From NCBI GenBank assembly GCA_030746435.1, contig JASLMV010000005.1, positions 1 to 64,000 of the forward strand: a stretch of DNA of 64,000 nucleotides, read 5' to 3'. The translations under genes and the position numbers were made by a program. This DNA comes from Gammaproteobacteria bacterium. Lineage in GTDB: Bacteria > Pseudomonadota > Gammaproteobacteria > Steroidobacterales > GCA-2729495. Below the pieces are notes generated by a model. That model saw only the letters and a list, made by a program, of their open reading frames with translations, had not been told where the DNA came from and did not search any database. Shown here one piece after another: positions 45,383 through 56,595 of the stretch (the first letter of the stretch is position 1; each line of letters opens with the position of its first letter).

Positions 45383-46120
45383 CTAGCCATCACTCTTCAT
45401 AGCGATGACTCCCGCGTGGTCCCGCCCGTTTGCATGCTTTGTCGAGCTCGACAGGAAGCTGGCCGAAAGCACCTCGAGACCCGCATCGAGACACACTCGT
45501 GCGAGTATGTCGGGGTCAAGCGGGTTGATGAAATCCGGATGTTCCGCCGGATTAACGTGGTCGGGCAGGAAGGAAGCGTAGTCAGCGACATAGCCGGGCC
45601 AGGGATCGCCCTCGCTTTTGCGCCGCTCGTACTCACCCGATCGTGGTGCCCACGGTCCCGTATAGGGGGAATCGGCAACCAGGTACAGGCGCCCGCCGGG
45701 GCTGAGCCAGTCTTTCATTTTGCGAACCGTGAGTTCGATGTCCGCTCCGTTCAGGAAGTGCAGGACCCGGGCCGCCAGGATTGCGGCAAACGATTCCGGC
45801 GGGAAATCGACGTCGGGCATCACAGCCGCCTGGCTGCGGTAGCGTTCCCGCAACCGCTCGGGTACGCGCGCGTCCAAAACTTCCAGGTGCCGTGGGTCCA
45901 TATCACAGGCGAGCACCCGTGCCCCGTTCTCCAGTGCGGCCAGCGTGGCGATACCGTAGGCGCAGCCGATGTCCAGCACTTCGCCCCGCACGGTCCCCGC
46001 ATACTCGGCAAAGTCGGCCGAATAAGCATCCATTTTCTCCGTCATCCAGCCGGTATTGTTCAGCGTCGGTATCAGCCCTTCGACGGGCGAATCCGGCAAG
46101 TGGGGGTCGGTTTTGCTCAT
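45383..46120 (-). CDS. Class I SAM-dependent methyltransferase
   Basis: 245 aa with SAM motif VLDIGCAYGIATLAAL (about 49-64), acidic ribose-binding ACDMD and a C-terminal sheet around LSPGGRLYLVAD. Substrate unknown. It is divergent from the MetE-like gene with a 55-bp gap. A second membrane or binding domain is not seen. Confidence 0.8.
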   Translation of the reverse strand: MSKTDPHLPDSPVEGLIPTLNNTGWMTEKMDAYSADFAEYAGTVRGEVLDIGCAYGIATLAALENGARVLACDMDPRHLEVLDARVPERLRERYRSQAAVMPDVDFPPESFAAILAARVLHFLNGADIELTVRKMKDWLSPGGRLYLVADSPYTGPWAPRSGEYERRKSEGDPWPGYVADYASFLPDHVNPAEHPDFINPLDPDILARVCLDAGLEVLSASFLSSSTKHANGRDHAGVIAMKSDG

Positions 46121-46175
46121 GGCTGCCTGTAATTCCGCGTTGGGTTAGTCTAGCCGGTATCGGGAGTCCGGTGAT

Positions 46176-47309
46176 ATGAAAAAAGTTCTGACAACACACG
46201 TAGGGAGCCTGCCGCGGCCCGAAATACTGCTGAAACTGATGCAGGCGCGCGACGATGGCGAAGCAGTGGATGAATCCCGGCTTGCTAACGAGCTGCGGAC
46301 CGCGGTCGCCGATGTTGTGGCGAAGCAGGTCGAGATCGGCGTCGATATCGTCAGCGATGGGGAAATGAGCAAACCCGGCTACGTTTCCTATGTGAATGAG
46401 CGGCTGGAAGGGTTCGGCAGTTCATGGGAAGGGCATATCGCCCAGGACCTGCGTGATTACCGCAACCTTGCGATACACCTGGTAAAGACCGGACTTGTTA
46501 TTCCGACCGGCGGCGGCCCGTGCTGTATAGGACCGGTCGCCGTTCGGGATACCACAGCCCTCGAGGCCGACCTTGCCAATTTTGCGGCCGCACTTGGCAA
46601 GTCAGGCCATAAGGATGCGTTTATGAATTCGGCATCACCCGGTGTCGTCGCCGTGTTTCAGAAGAACGAGTATTACCCGTCCGAGGATGCGTATATCGAG
46701 GCGGTGGCTGAAGCGCTGCGGTCGGAGTATGAGGCGATTGTCACTGCGGGCTTCGCATTGCAACTAGACAGCCCGGATCTCGCGATGGGGCGGCACCTGG
46801 CGTGCGCGGACATGAGCGACGATGAATTTCTGGTGGTTGTCCGGCGCAATGTTGCGGCCCTGAACGAAGCAACCCGGAACATTCCTTCCGACAGGTTGCG
46901 CATGCACGTTTGCTGGGGCAACTACCCGGGACCTCATCACCACGATATTCCGCTCACAAAAATTCTGCCGGCAGTACTGGAGGCCAGGCCTCGCTACCTG
47001 CTCCTCGAAGGTGCCAACCCGAGGCACGCGCACGAGTACGACCTGTTCGGCGCGATCGAGCTGCCGGAAGACAAGGTGTTGGTGCCGGGCGTGATCGACT
47101 CGACCTCGAATTACATCGAACACCCCGATCTGGTGGCGCAGCGGATTTGCAATTATGCGGATATCGTCGGCCGCGACCGGGTCATGGCCGGCTCAGACTG
47201 CGGTTTCTCGACCTTCAGGGGTCTGCCCACCGTGTACCCGGACATCACCTGGGAGAAACTCAAGTCGCTGGTTGAGGGGGCGAAGCGGGCAACAGAACGG
47301 TTGTATTAA
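46176..47309 (+). CDS. MetE C-terminal-type methionine synthase family protein
   Basis: 377 aa, equal to the catalytic half of cobalamin-independent methionine synthase. N-terminal VLTTHVGSLPRP and zinc-ligand candidates in HVCWGNY (His/Cys) and GSDCGFSTF (Cys) are present; the MetE N-terminal half is missing. Core-MetE proteins may take methyl groups from donors other than methyltetrahydrofolate polyglutamate. Its exact donor here is unknown. The ahcY/metK genes follow downstream. Confidence 0.8.
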   Translation: MKKVLTTHVGSLPRPEILLKLMQARDDGEAVDESRLANELRTAVADVVAKQVEIGVDIVSDGEMSKPGYVSYVNERLEGFGSSWEGHIAQDLRDYRNLAIHLVKTGLVIPTGGGPCCIGPVAVRDTTALEADLANFAAALGKSGHKDAFMNSASPGVVAVFQKNEYYPSEDAYIEAVAEALRSEYEAIVTAGFALQLDSPDLAMGRHLACADMSDDEFLVVVRRNVAALNEATRNIPSDRLRMHVCWGNYPGPHHHDIPLTKILPAVLEARPRYLLLEGANPRHAHEYDLFGAIELPEDKVLVPGVIDSTSNYIEHPDLVAQRICNYADIVGRDRVMAGSDCGFSTFRGLPTVYPDITWEKLKSLVEGAKRATERLY

Positions 47310-47323
47310 GTTTCAGGTGCGGC

Positions 47324-47434
47324 TGTAGGGGCGGCTTTAAATGACGACAGGCTTCCGGGCGGCAGAAAAACGCCTGGAAGGCTAAAAGTTGGAATCTATT
47401 TCGGAGAATCTGAGGGATTCGTAGATAGCCGCGA
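47324..47434 (+). repeat. Long family A element
   Basis: GTAGGGGCGGCTTTAAATGA to TAGCCGCGA. Hairpin 1 pairs AGGCTTCCGGGCG with CGCCTGGAAGGCT. Hairpin 2 pairs GAGAATC-type with GATTCG-type sequence. Most similar to the inverted copy at 23014-23123. Confidence 0.88.
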
Positions 47435-47469
47435 ACCAGCCATAAATAGAAAGCATATGTGTATACAAA

Positions 47470-47576
47470 AGAAGTCGCCCAATGCAGTGCATTGGCGACA
47501 TAAATTCTGAGAAGATCTTTCATGACTTGCTGCGCGAGTCCTGAAAGCTGCTCGTCATTTAAAGCAGACTCCTGCA
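47470..47576 (-). repeat. Divergent long family A element, inverted
   Basis: On the minus strand it starts CAGGAGTCTGCTTTAAATGA. Hairpin 1: 47517-47527 with 47537-47547 (one mismatch). Hairpin 2: 47474-47485 with 47489-47499 (one bulge). Arms differ from all other copies. The right end GCCGCGA is lost. The remainder of 47310-47649 contains only this, the copy above and a terminator. Confidence 0.65.
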
Positions 47577-47599
47577 GCATATCGTTGAAGTTTGGCAAA

Positions 47600-47629
47600 C
47601 AATAAAGGCGCCGCAAGGCGCCTTTATTG
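47600..47629. terminator. Bidirectional terminator after ahcY
   Basis: CAATAAAGGCGCC pairs with GGCGCCTTTATTG around GCAA. The A/T-rich flanks suit termination of ahcY (minus strand) and of transcription from the MetE-like gene. Confidence 0.88.
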
Positions 47630-47649
47630 TTGTTGCTATGGCAAAGCAA

Positions 47650-49068
47650 TCAATAACGGTAATGATCTGACTTATACGGTCCTTCCACTTTTACCCCGAT
47701 GTAATCTGCCTGTTCCTGGGTCAGGGTCGTCAGCTTTACGCCCAGTTGTCCGAGGTGGAGGCGGGCGACTTTTTCATCGAGATGCTTGGGTAGCACGTAG
47801 ACTTCATTCTTGTAGTCGTCCGGTTTCTGCCACAGCTCTATCTGCGCCATCACCTGGTTGGTGAATGAATTCGACATCACGAAACTCGGGTGACCGGTTG
47901 CACAGCCCAGGTTAACGAGACGGCCTTCGGCCAGCAGGATAATCCGCTTGCCGTCGGGGAAGATCACGTGGTCGACCTGCGGCTTGATGTTTTCCCACTC
48001 GTATTTTTGCAGGGAAGCGACATCGATTTCATTATCGAAGTGGCCGATGTTGCAGACAATCGCCTGGTTTTTCATCGCAGCCATATGATCGTGCGTGATG
48101 ACGTTGAAGTTACCCGTCGTGGTCACGAAGATATTTGCCTGCGGTGCCGCTTCTTCCATCGTCACGATCCGGAAGCCTTCCATAGCTGCCTGCAGCGCGC
48201 AGATAGGATCGATCTCGGTTATCCAGACCGTTGCGCCAAGGCCACGTAAAGACTGCGCGCAGCCTTTACCAACATCGCCGTAACCGCACACAAGGGCTAT
48301 TTTTCCCGCCACCATCACGTCGGTAGCGCGCTTGATGCCGTCCACGAGTGACTCACGGCAGCCGTACAGGTTGTCGAACTTCGATTTGGTCACCGAGTCG
48401 TTCACGTTGATAGCCGGGAAGGGCAGGTCGCCGTCGGCCTGCATCGTGTAAAGCCGCTGCACACCGGTCGTGGTTTCCTCGGTAACGCCGCCGATTGCGT
48501 CGCGGCGCGTACTGTACCAGCCCGGTTCGTTGTCCAGGCGCTTCTTGATTGATTTGAACAGCGCTATTTCTTCCTCGCTGCCCGGGTTATCCAGGATGGA
48601 TGGATCCTGTTCCGCTTTAGACCCGAGGATGACCAACAGGGTTGCGTCGCCGCCGTCATCCAGGATGCGGTTGGGGACACCGCCGTCGGCCCATTCCATC
48701 GCGCGGTGCGTGTACTCCCAGTATTCGTCCAGCGATTCGCCCTTGTAGGCAAATACCGGTACGCCGGAAGCTGCTATCGCTGCGGCCGCGTGGTCCTGGG
48801 TAGAGAAAATATTGCAGGACACCCACCGCACTTCGGCACCGAGTTCAACCAGTGTGTCAATCAGCACAGCCGTCTGGATGGTCATGTGCAGCGAGCCCAT
48901 GATGCGTGCGCCTTCGAGCGGCTTTTTACCCGCATATTCCTCGCGCACAGCCATCAGGCCCGGCATTTCAGTTTCGGCAATCGCAATCTCGCGGCGACCG
49001 AAGTCTGCCTGTGACAGATCGGCCACTTTGAAATCTTCCTGCATAGCGACGGCAGGTTCCGTGCTCAT
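47650..49068 (-). CDS. ahcY: Adenosylhomocysteinase
   Basis: Hydrolyses S-adenosylhomocysteine to adenosine and homocysteine, relieving inhibition of methyltransferases. ATG at 49068 behind GGAGAAAAG gives 472 aa. The frame is open 26 codons further upstream without family similarity. NAD-binding [13 protein letters not shown], catalytic [13 protein letters not shown] and C-terminal SDHYRY are diagnostic. It lies 81 bp downstream of metK on the same strand, probably co-transcribed. Confidence 0.97.
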   Translation of the reverse strand: MSTEPAVAMQEDFKVADLSQADFGRREIAIAETEMPGLMAVREEYAGKKPLEGARIMGSLHMTIQTAVLIDTLVELGAEVRWVSCNIFSTQDHAAAAIAASGVPVFAYKGESLDEYWEYTHRAMEWADGGVPNRILDDGGDATLLVILGSKAEQDPSILDNPGSEEEIALFKSIKKRLDNEPGWYSTRRDAIGGVTEETTTGVQRLYTMQADGDLPFPAINVNDSVTKSKFDNLYGCRESLVDGIKRATDVMVAGKIALVCGYGDVGKGCAQSLRGLGATVWITEIDPICALQAAMEGFRIVTMEEAAPQANIFVTTTGNFNVITHDHMAAMKNQAIVCNIGHFDNEIDVASLQKYEWENIKPQVDHVIFPDGKRIILLAEGRLVNLGCATGHPSFVMSNSFTNQVMAQIELWQKPDDYKNEVYVLPKHLDEKVARLHLGQLGVKLTTLTQEQADYIGVKVEGPYKSDHYRY

Positions 49069-49149
49069 ATTCTTTTCTCCGCTTGTATTTTTAGAGCTTT
49101 TGTACTGCTCCGGGTCAAAAGGTGTCTCCGGTGGTTGCATCGGCATGAT

Positions 49150-50310
49150 TTATGCCGCGGCTTCCACCTTCAGTTGTTCGGCTTTATCCGTATTTTCCCA
49201 GCCGAAGCCCTCGTTCTCACGGCCGAAGTGGCCGTAGGCTGCAGTCGAGCGGTAGATGGGCTTGATCAGGTCGAGCATTTCCATGATGCCGTAAGGCGTC
49301 AGGTCGAAATGCTGCCGCACCAGCGCGGTGAGCTTGTCCTCGGTTATCGTGCCCGTACCGAAGGTTTCGACGGTGATCGAAGTCGGTTCGGCGATGCCGA
49401 TGGCGTAAGAGACCTGTACCTCGCAGCGTTCCGCAAGTCCGGCCGCGACGATGTTCTTGGCCACGTAACGCGCGGCATAGGCCGCCGAGCGGTCGACCTT
49501 CGACGGGTCCTTGCCCGAGAATGCGCCGCCACCGTGGCGCGCCATGCCGCCGTAGGTATCGACAATAATCTTGCGCCCGGTCAGGCCGCAGTCACCGACA
49601 GGACCGCCGATAACGAAACTGCCGGTTGGGTTGATGTGGTACTTGGTGTCTTTGGTCAACCAGTTGGCGGGCAGAATTGGCTTGATAATCAATTCCATGA
49701 CACCTTCACGAAGATCTTCGTTGCTGACACCAGGATCGTGCTGGGTCGACAGAACCACGGCGTCGATTGCGATCGGCTTGTCGTCTTCGTAAACCAGCGT
49801 GACCTGGCTCTTGGCATCCGGGCGCAGCCAGGTCAGTTCACCCGCCTTGCGGATTCTTGCCTGCTGCTCGACCAGCCGGTGTGACAGCTGAATCGCGGCC
49901 GGCATCAGAACGTCCGTTTCGTTACTGGCATAGCCGAACATGAGTCCCTGGTCGCCGGCACCCTGCAGGCGGGGGTCACCCCGGTCCACACCCATGGCGA
50001 TATTCCGGGACTGCTTGCCGATGGCATTCAGCACGGCACAGGAAGCACCGTCGAATCCCATGTCCGAACTGTTGTAACCGATGTCCAGAACGACTTCGCG
50101 AATGATTTCCTCCGCCTCGATGGAAGCATTCGAGGTCACCTCGCCCGCGACGACGACGAAGCCCGTCTTGACCATGGTTTCTACTGCGACCCTGGAGTTG
50201 CCGTGCTGTGCAATCAGGGCGTCGAGGATGGCGTCCGAGATCTGGTCGCACATCTTGTCGGGGTGGCCTTCCGAGACCGACTCGGAGGTGAACTGGTAGC
50301 GTTTTGTCAT
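49150..50310 (-). CDS. metK: S-adenosylmethionine synthetase
   Basis: Makes SAM from methionine and ATP. 386 aa with [21 protein letters not shown] near the start, [12 protein letters not shown] and [16 protein letters not shown]. First gene of a metK-ahcY unit that makes SAM and clears its by-product. A 26-bp perfect palindrome lies about 120 bp upstream of the start. Confidence 0.97.
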   Translation of the reverse strand: MTKRYQFTSESVSEGHPDKMCDQISDAILDALIAQHGNSRVAVETMVKTGFVVVAGEVTSNASIEAEEIIREVVLDIGYNSSDMGFDGASCAVLNAIGKQSRNIAMGVDRGDPRLQGAGDQGLMFGYASNETDVLMPAAIQLSHRLVEQQARIRKAGELTWLRPDAKSQVTLVYEDDKPIAIDAVVLSTQHDPGVSNEDLREGVMELIIKPILPANWLTKDTKYHINPTGSFVIGGPVGDCGLTGRKIIVDTYGGMARHGGGAFSGKDPSKVDRSAAYAARYVAKNIVAAGLAERCEVQVSYAIGIAEPTSITVETFGTGTITEDKLTALVRQHFDLTPYGIMEMLDLIKPIYRSTAAYGHFGRENEGFGWENTDKAEQLKVEAAA

Positions 50311-50396
50311 TTGAACAACCTGCGATTGATGGTTTTTGTGTGTCTTTTGGCCTCAGATCGCTTTGTCGAGCCTTGGCAAAAGGTATTGAAAAACAG

Positions 50397-50408
50397 TAAC
50401 TTAAGTTA
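50397..50408. promoter_or_regulatory. 12-bp perfect palindrome
   Basis: TAACTTAAGTTA, 22 bp from the larger palindrome on the metK side. It could be part of the same operator region or a site for another dimeric repressor. Confidence 0.45.
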
Positions 50409-50429
50409 AAAATATCCCAGTAGAGACAT

Positions 50430-50455
50430 AATATATAAAGATATCTTTATATATT
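50430..50455. promoter_or_regulatory. 26-bp perfect palindrome, candidate SahR operator
   Basis: The centre is ATAAAGATATCTTTAT, extended by AT-rich arms to 26 perfectly symmetrical bases. From memory, ArsR-family SahR regulators of SAM-cycle genes bind palindromes of this AAAGATATCTTT type. The site lies upstream of metK-ahcY, which fits. It may also overlap the metK -10 region. Confidence 0.6.
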
Positions 50456-50718
50456 CGGCGGAACTGTATACCAAAACGGGACAAATTTCGACCCCCTTTT
50501 TGTCATTATCCGCAAATTCCGGGGCGGGCTGCACGGGGTACATTCTTACGCTATTCGTTGTCAGCCCGGGGACCGGCAGCTTTGCCGCTTTCGTTCCGCA
50601 TCTCCTTTTCGGGTGCGCGCGGTCGGCACGGGTAGTCCGGTATTTGCGACTCTACGGGGAGTAAGCGACAATGCGCGCCTTTGCTGCGGGTCCGCGGCTC
50701 GACAATAGCTAGAATAAA

Positions 50719-52749
50719 ATGGCCTCAACACCGGAAACGGCTGTCGGACAGCCTTCTCGACGCGATTTAGCGAACACGATTCGCGCGCTTTCCATGGATG
50801 CAGTGCAGGCCGCCAATTCGGGCCACCCCGGTGCGCCGATGGGCATGGCCGATATTGCCGAAGTCCTCTGGAACGATTTCCTCAAACACAACCCGGGCAA
50901 CCCGCAATGGGTCAATCGCGACCGCTTTGTATTGTCGAACGGCCATGGCTCGATGCTGCTTTACTCCTTACTGCACCTCAGCGGTTACCCGTTAGGCATA
51001 GACGAGATCCGCAACTTCCGGCAACTGGGTTCGCGCACTGCGGGTCATCCCGAGTACGAACCGGAACTGGGCATCGAGACGACGACCGGACCTTTGGGTC
51101 AGGGCGTAACGAATGCCGTTGGAATGGCGCTCGCAGAAAAAATGCTGGCGGCCCGTTACAACCAGCCTGGTCTGGACATTATCAATCACCGTACCTGGGT
51201 GTTCCTCGGCGATGGTTGCCTTATGGAAGGCATCTCGCACGAGGCGTGTTCGCTGGCCGGCACACTGGGCCTGGGTAAACTGATTTGTATCTACGATGAC
51301 AACGGCATCTCGATCGATGGCGAAGTGCAGGGCTGGTTTCGTGACAACACGCCAGAGCGCTTCCGGGCCTATGGCTGGCAGGTAATTGAAGATGTTGACG
51401 GCCACGATCCGGCAGCAATACACGAGGCTATAGAAGAAGCGACCGCGAACAACGAGCAGCCCACCCTGATTTGCTGCAAGACCGTGATTGGCTTTGGCGC
51501 ACCCAACAAACAGGGCACCGAAGCGACCCACGGCGCACCTCTTGGCGATGAAGAAGTTGCGGCTGCGCGCGAAAACCTGGGCTGGAGCTACGCACCGTTC
51601 GAAGTGCCGGAAGCCATCAGGGGTGAATGGGATGCCCGGGATGCCGGGTTGCTGCTCGAACAGGAATGGCGGGACAAACTGGCGGACTACCGGAGCAAGC
51701 ACCCGGACCTTGCGGCCGAACTCGAGCGTCGCCTGGCGGGCGAACTGCCCGCGGGCTGGGAGTCGGATGCCGATGCGGTGATTCACGCAATTGCCGCGAG
51801 TGACAAGGCGCTGGCTACGCGCAAGGACTCGCAGGTGGCCATCAATGCGTTTGTACCTCACCTGCCGGAAATGTTGGGCGGTTCGGCTGACCTGACGGGT
51901 TCCAACCTGACGATGCACGATGAGTCGGTAGCGGTAACTCCCGATAACGCGGCGGGCAACTACATTTATTACGGCGTGCGCGAATTTGCGATGGCTGCCG
52001 TCATGAACGGCGTATCACTGCACGGCGGATTTATTCCTTACGGCGGCACCTTCCTGACCTTCTCCGACTACGCACGCAATGCCCTGCGCATGGCGGCGCT
52101 GATGAAGATCCGGTGCATCCTGGTGTTCACCCACGATTCCATTGGTTTGGGCGAAGATGGCCCGACTCATCAGCCGGTCGAACACGTTGCAAGTCTGCGC
52201 ATCATGCCGAACATGATGGTCTGGCGGCCCTGCGACGGTGCGGAGACGGCTGTCGCCTGGCGGCAGGCCATCGAGCGCAGGAACGGTCCGACCAGCCTGG
52301 TGCTCAGCCGCCAGACCCTGCCGCGGCAGGACCGCACCGACGATCAGGTCAACGCGATTAATCGCGGCGGCTACATTCTGTATGGCGATGATGAGCCGCA
52401 GGCGATATTGATCGCGACGGGTTCGGAGGTTGCGCTCGCTGTCGATGCGGCGAAGGAACTGCAGTCACAAAACCTGCGTGTGCGCGTCGTGTCCATGCCG
52501 TGTGTGTCGCTATTCGCAGAGCAGGATGCCGGCTACCGGGACGCGGTACTGCCGGCATCGGTTACAGCTCGCGTTGCAATCGAAGCCGGCGTGGGTGACG
52601 GGTGGGAAAAATATGTGGGTTCGGATGGCGCCATAATTGCTATGGAGGGTTACGGAGAATCAGCCCCGGCCCCTGACTTATTCGACAAGTTTGGTTTCAC
52701 GATTAAGCGGATCACCGCAACAGTCAAAGAACTGCTGGCAGCGGACTGA
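50719..52749 (+). CDS. tkt: Transketolase
   Basis: Thiamine-diphosphate enzyme of the pentose phosphate pathway, 676 aa. N-terminal [23 protein letters not shown] motif [18 protein letters not shown], transketolase signature [20 protein letters not shown] and a C-terminal domain are all present. The first gene of tkt-gapA-pgk-pyk, a common gammaproteobacterial order. A weak RBS precedes the ATG. Confidence 0.97.
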   Translation: MASTPETAVGQPSRRDLANTIRALSMDAVQAANSGHPGAPMGMADIAEVLWNDFLKHNPGNPQWVNRDRFVLSNGHGSMLLYSLLHLSGYPLGIDEIRNFRQLGSRTAGHPEYEPELGIETTTGPLGQGVTNAVGMALAEKMLAARYNQPGLDIINHRTWVFLGDGCLMEGISHEACSLAGTLGLGKLICIYDDNGISIDGEVQGWFRDNTPERFRAYGWQVIEDVDGHDPAAIHEAIEEATANNEQPTLICCKTVIGFGAPNKQGTEATHGAPLGDEEVAAARENLGWSYAPFEVPEAIRGEWDARDAGLLLEQEWRDKLADYRSKHPDLAAELERRLAGELPAGWESDADAVIHAIAASDKALATRKDSQVAINAFVPHLPEMLGGSADLTGSNLTMHDESVAVTPDNAAGNYIYYGVREFAMAAVMNGVSLHGGFIPYGGTFLTFSDYARNALRMAALMKIRCILVFTHDSIGLGEDGPTHQPVEHVASLRIMPNMMVWRPCDGAETAVAWRQAIERRNGPTSLVLSRQTLPRQDRTDDQVNAINRGGYILYGDDEPQAILIATGSEVALAVDAAKELQSQNLRVRVVSMPCVSLFAEQDAGYRDAVLPASVTARVAIEAGVGDGWEKYVGSDGAIIAMEGYGESAPAPDLFDKFGFTIKRITATVKELLAAD

Positions 52750-52810
52750 AGAACCGCGCCGCATCAGTAAAGGCCGTTCGTCGTGAACGGCAAGCGAGAG
52801 GAGTTAAGGC

Positions 52811-53824
52811 ATGGCAGTAAAAGTTGCGATTAACGGCTATGGCCGCATCGGCCGGAATATTTTGCGTTCCCTGTATGAAGGCGGGCGCACGGGTGAGATT
52901 GAGATCGTAGCGATCAACGACCTCGGCGATGCGGAGAGCAATGCCTACCTGACCCGGCATGACAGTGCCCACGGTCCCTTCCCGTTCGAGGTGGAAGTTG
53001 ACGGCGACGCCCTGATCGTTGCCGGCGACCGCATCCGGGTGCTCGCTGAACGCAACCCGGCCGAATTACCCTGGGCAGAACTGGGTGTCGATGTAGTGCA
53101 CGAATGCACAGGCCTGTTCGCATCCAAGGAAAAGGCGCAACCGCACCTGGATGCAGGTGCGAAGAAAGTACTGATTTCAGCCCCCGCGGGTAAGGACGTT
53201 GATGCCACGATTGTGTACGGTGTGAATCAGGATGTGCTGACCGCCAACGATACAGTTGTTTCGAATGCATCCTGCACAACCAACTGCCTGGCTCCGCTCG
53301 TCAAGCCGCTCCACGATGCTATCGGCCTGGAGCACGGCATCATGACGACCATCCATGCTTATACGAACGACCAGGTCCTGACCGACGTATACCACAAGGA
53401 TCTGCGGCGGGCGCGGTCTGCCACACAGTCGATGATCCCGACCAAGACAGGTGCCGCTGCCGCGGTAGGACTGGTCCTGCCGGAACTGGACGGGCGGCTC
53501 GACGGCTTCGCCGTGCGCGTGCCCACGATTAATGTTTCGATGGTCGATCTGACTTTCTGCGCTGCGCGCGATACGACGGTCGATGAAATCAATTCGTTGC
53601 TGAAAGCGGCGAGTGAAGGACCGCTTAAAGGTGTACTCGCCTACAACGACGGGCCGCTGGTTTCGATCGATTTTAACCACGACCCGGCCTCGTCGACCTA
53701 CGATGCGACACTGACCAAGGTCATGGGCGGCAACCTGGTCAAGGTCTGTTCGTGGTACGACAACGAGTGGGGGTTTTCGAACCGGATGCTCGACACCACC
53801 CTGGCTCTGGCAAGTACTGGCTGA
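52811..53824 (+). CDS. gapA: Glyceraldehyde-3-phosphate dehydrogenase
   Basis: Oxidises glyceraldehyde 3-phosphate with NAD and phosphate. 337 aa with NAD-binding [10 protein letters not shown], catalytic Cys in [10 protein letters not shown] and a typical C-terminal [12 protein letters not shown]. Asp in AINDLGD favours NAD over NADP. AGGAG precedes the ATG. A GCCGTTC/GAACGGC hairpin lies in the 61-bp gap after tkt. Followed 18 bp later by pgk. Confidence 0.97.
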   Translation: MAVKVAINGYGRIGRNILRSLYEGGRTGEIEIVAINDLGDAESNAYLTRHDSAHGPFPFEVEVDGDALIVAGDRIRVLAERNPAELPWAELGVDVVHECTGLFASKEKAQPHLDAGAKKVLISAPAGKDVDATIVYGVNQDVLTANDTVVSNASCTTNCLAPLVKPLHDAIGLEHGIMTTIHAYTNDQVLTDVYHKDLRRARSATQSMIPTKTGAAAAVGLVLPELDGRLDGFAVRVPTINVSMVDLTFCAARDTTVDEINSLLKAASEGPLKGVLAYNDGPLVSIDFNHDPASSTYDATLTKVMGGNLVKVCSWYDNEWGFSNRMLDTTLALASTG

Positions 53825-53842
53825 GGGTAGCTGTTCGCCAAG

Positions 53843-55003
53843 ATGAACGTACTGCGAATGACGGATCTGGGCCTCGCGGGCAAGCGGGTCATGATCCGCT
53901 TCGATTTCAACGTCCCGCTCGAAGACGGCAAGGTCACCAGCGACACGCGTATCCAGGCGGCGTTACCGACGATCCGGCGTGCGCTGGATGCGGATGCCGC
54001 GGTTATCCTGCTGTCGCACCTGGGCCGCCCGACCGAAGGCGAATTCGAAGATCAGTTTTCGCTGGCGCCCGTCGCGCATCACCTTAGCGTTCTGCTGGGC
54101 CAGGAAGTCCGCCTCGTCGAAAACTGGCTCGACGGTATCGATGTCGATAACGGCCAGGCCGTGCTGTGTGAGAACGTGCGCTTTAACAAAGGTGAAAAAG
54201 CCAACGACGACGCACTCGCCAGGCAGATGGCCGCGCTCTGCGACGTGTTTGTCATGGATGCGTTCGGTACCGCGCACCGCGCGCAGGCCAGCACTTACGG
54301 CGTCGCGCAATATGCGCCCGTGGCCTGCGCCGGCCCCCTGCTGGTCGAGGAACTGGAAGCGCTCGGCAAGGCACTCGAGAATCCGGCACGGCCGATGGTA
54401 GCGATTGTCGGGGGGTCGAAAGTATCGACGAAGCTCACCGTGCTCGATGCGCTGTCGAAACAGGTCGACCAGCTCATCGTGGGCGGAGGGATCGCGAATA
54501 CCTTTATCGCGGCTGCCGGAAACCCGGTGGGCAACTCGTTGTGCGAGAGCGGGATGCTCGATCAGGCGCGCGCGTTGCTGGAACAGGCATCCATACCGAT
54601 GCCGACCGATGTCGTCGTTGCAAATGAGTTCAGCGCCGAAGCCGAAGCCGTGACGCGTCCTGTAGGTGATATCCGGGGGAACGAGATGATCCTCGATATC
54701 GGCCCTGATACGGCCGAGGCTTATGCCGGAATGCTGCAGTCGGCCGGCACCATCGTCTGGAACGGTCCGGTCGGGGTCTTCGAGATCGACCAGTTCGGCG
54801 GGGGCACCGAACGGGTGGCCCGGGCCATTGCCGATAGTCCGGCCTTCTCGATTGCCGGCGGCGGCGACACGCTCGCCGCACTGGAAAAATACGGACTGGG
54901 CGAGCAGATGTCCTATATCTCTACCGGCGGCGGTGCGTTCCTGGAACTGCTCGAGGGCAAAAAACTTCCCGCCATCGAGGTGCTGGAATCCCGGGCCGGG
55001 TGA
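53843..55003 (+). CDS. pgk: Phosphoglycerate kinase
   Basis: Transfers phosphate from 1,3-bisphosphoglycerate to ADP. 386 aa with [37 protein letters not shown] (substrate side), [10 protein letters not shown] and the nucleotide-side [13 protein letters not shown]. Directly downstream of gapA, so likely one transcript. Confidence 0.97.
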   Translation: MNVLRMTDLGLAGKRVMIRFDFNVPLEDGKVTSDTRIQAALPTIRRALDADAAVILLSHLGRPTEGEFEDQFSLAPVAHHLSVLLGQEVRLVENWLDGIDVDNGQAVLCENVRFNKGEKANDDALARQMAALCDVFVMDAFGTAHRAQASTYGVAQYAPVACAGPLLVEELEALGKALENPARPMVAIVGGSKVSTKLTVLDALSKQVDQLIVGGGIANTFIAAAGNPVGNSLCESGMLDQARALLEQASIPMPTDVVVANEFSAEAEAVTRPVGDIRGNEMILDIGPDTAEAYAGMLQSAGTIVWNGPVGVFEIDQFGGGTERVARAIADSPAFSIAGGGDTLAALEKYGLGEQMSYISTGGGAFLELLEGKKLPAIEVLESRAG

Positions 55004-55097
55004 TACCCGCAGGCATACCGAAGCTTTTCGCGCCAATGTGTGATAATCCGGTCACGCGTTATTTTGCTGTTGTCCCGCGCTAATCGATAAGCCCCCT

Positions 55098-56522
55098 ATG
55101 CGTCGAACCAAGATCATCGCAACCCTCGGCCCCGCAACCGACGACCCCAAGGTCCTGCGTCAATTGCTCGAGGCCGGCACGGATACCGTGCGGATCAATT
55201 TTTCGCACGGTGACTGGAGCGAACAGGAAAGGCGCATCAACGCAGTCCGGGAGTCGGCGGCGGAACTGGGCCGGTATGTGTCGGTACTCGGCGACCTGCA
55301 GGGTCCGAAAATACGGATACGCCGGTTCAAAAAATCGCCCGTCATACTTGAAGAAGGACAGGAATTCATCCTGGATTCAACATTGGCCGGAGATGCGGGC
55401 ACGTCGAAGGCAGTGGCCGTTGCCTACGAGGGCTTGAGCGGTGACGTGGAGAAGGGCGATACGCTGTTGCTCGACGACGGTCACCTGAACCTGCTCGTGG
55501 AAAAGGTGAAGGGCCCGCGGATCATCTGCAAGGTGGTCGTCGGCGGTGAGCTGAGCGACCGTAAGGGTATCAACCGCCAAGGCGGCGGACTGTCAGCGGC
55601 GGCGCTGACGGACAAGGACCGCGAAGATATCAAGTTGGCCGCCGGTGTGGATGTTGACTGGATTGCGGTCTCTTTCGTGCGCGGCGCCGACGATGTAAAC
55701 GAAGCACGCCAGTTGTTGCGTGACGCAGGCGGTACGGGCCACGTCGTTGCAAAAATCGAACGCTCGGAGGCGATCGAAAGTCTGGAGTCGATTATCGATG
55801 CGAGCGATGCGGTTATGGTTGCCCGCGGCGACCTCGGCGTCGAATGCGGTTATGCCGGACTTACCGGCCTGCAAAAGCAGATCATTCGCAACGCTCGTCA
55901 CCGGCACAAAATTTCGATCACCGCAACACAGATGATGGAGTCGATGATCCGCAGCCAGGTGCCGACGCGTGCGGAAGTGTCCGATGTCGCCAACGCCGTA
56001 ATGGATGGTACCGATGCAGTGATGCTGTCGGCAGAGACTGCCGTCGGTGAGCATCCGGTGCGGGCCGTGGAAACCATGGCGGAGGTATGCGTGGGGGCGG
56101 AAGAATACCGGCTCATCAGCAGCCCGCGGCGCCACGAAGAACATTTTGAATACGTCGACCAGGCTATCGCGATGGCTGTCATGTATACCGCCAACCATAT
56201 GGATGTGCATGCCATTATCGCGCTGACCGAGTCGGGCTCGACGGCACTTTGGATGTCACGTATCCGTTCGGATATCCCGATCTATGCGTTCAGTCGGCAC
56301 AAGGCTACCTTGCGGCGTGTCAGTCTCTACCGGGGGGTCTACCCGGTGTTATTCGACGTCACTCACACCAGCACCGACAGCCTCTACCGGGATATCTTCG
56401 ACCGGCTGCTCAGCCTCGGCCAGGCCGAGGAGGGCGATCTGCTGATCTTCACAAAAGGTGATATGCGCGGTGTGGCCGGTGGTACCAACGCCATGACCGT
56501 GCTCCGTATGACCAGCCAGTGA
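55098..56522 (+). CDS. pyk: Pyruvate kinase
   Basis: Converts phosphoenolpyruvate and ADP to pyruvate and ATP. 474 aa: N-terminal RRTKIIATLGPATDD, VARGDLGVE, the ITATQMMESMI active-site helix, and a C-terminal allosteric domain ending TNAMTVLRMTSQ. Fourth gene of the glycolytic cluster. With a PPi-phosphofructokinase elsewhere in the window it completes much of lower glycolysis. No fba or eno here. Confidence 0.96.
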   Translation: MRRTKIIATLGPATDDPKVLRQLLEAGTDTVRINFSHGDWSEQERRINAVRESAAELGRYVSVLGDLQGPKIRIRRFKKSPVILEEGQEFILDSTLAGDAGTSKAVAVAYEGLSGDVEKGDTLLLDDGHLNLLVEKVKGPRIICKVVVGGELSDRKGINRQGGGLSAAALTDKDREDIKLAAGVDVDWIAVSFVRGADDVNEARQLLRDAGGTGHVVAKIERSEAIESLESIIDASDAVMVARGDLGVECGYAGLTGLQKQIIRNARHRHKISITATQMMESMIRSQVPTRAEVSDVANAVMDGTDAVMLSAETAVGEHPVRAVETMAEVCVGAEEYRLISSPRRHEEHFEYVDQAIAMAVMYTANHMDVHAIIALTESGSTALWMSRIRSDIPIYAFSRHKATLRRVSLYRGVYPVLFDVTHTSTDSLYRDIFDRLLSLGQAEEGDLLIFTKGDMRGVAGGTNAMTVLRMTSQ

Positions 56523-56595
56523 ATGTAGGCGTTGTCCCCGGATTAGCCCCTGCGGATTGCTGCGTATACTTCTGCACCCTTGGGAAATCACAGTG

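Larger units (their letters stand above)
50311..50718. other. Regulatory gap between divergent metK and tkt
   Basis: 408 bp, AT-rich next to metK and GC-rich next to tkt. Contents: the 26-bp palindrome at 50430-50455 and TAACTTAAGTTA at 50397-50408. No known SAM or SAH riboswitch pattern was recognised. The tkt promoter could not be located with confidence. Confidence 0.6.

Noticed and set aside
50311-50718. SAM or SAH riboswitch upstream of metK
   Set aside because: No recognisable conserved core; the region is explained better by palindromic operators.
53963-55036. 357-codon frame antisense to pgk
   Set aside because: Shadow of pgk with no plausible start signal or domain.
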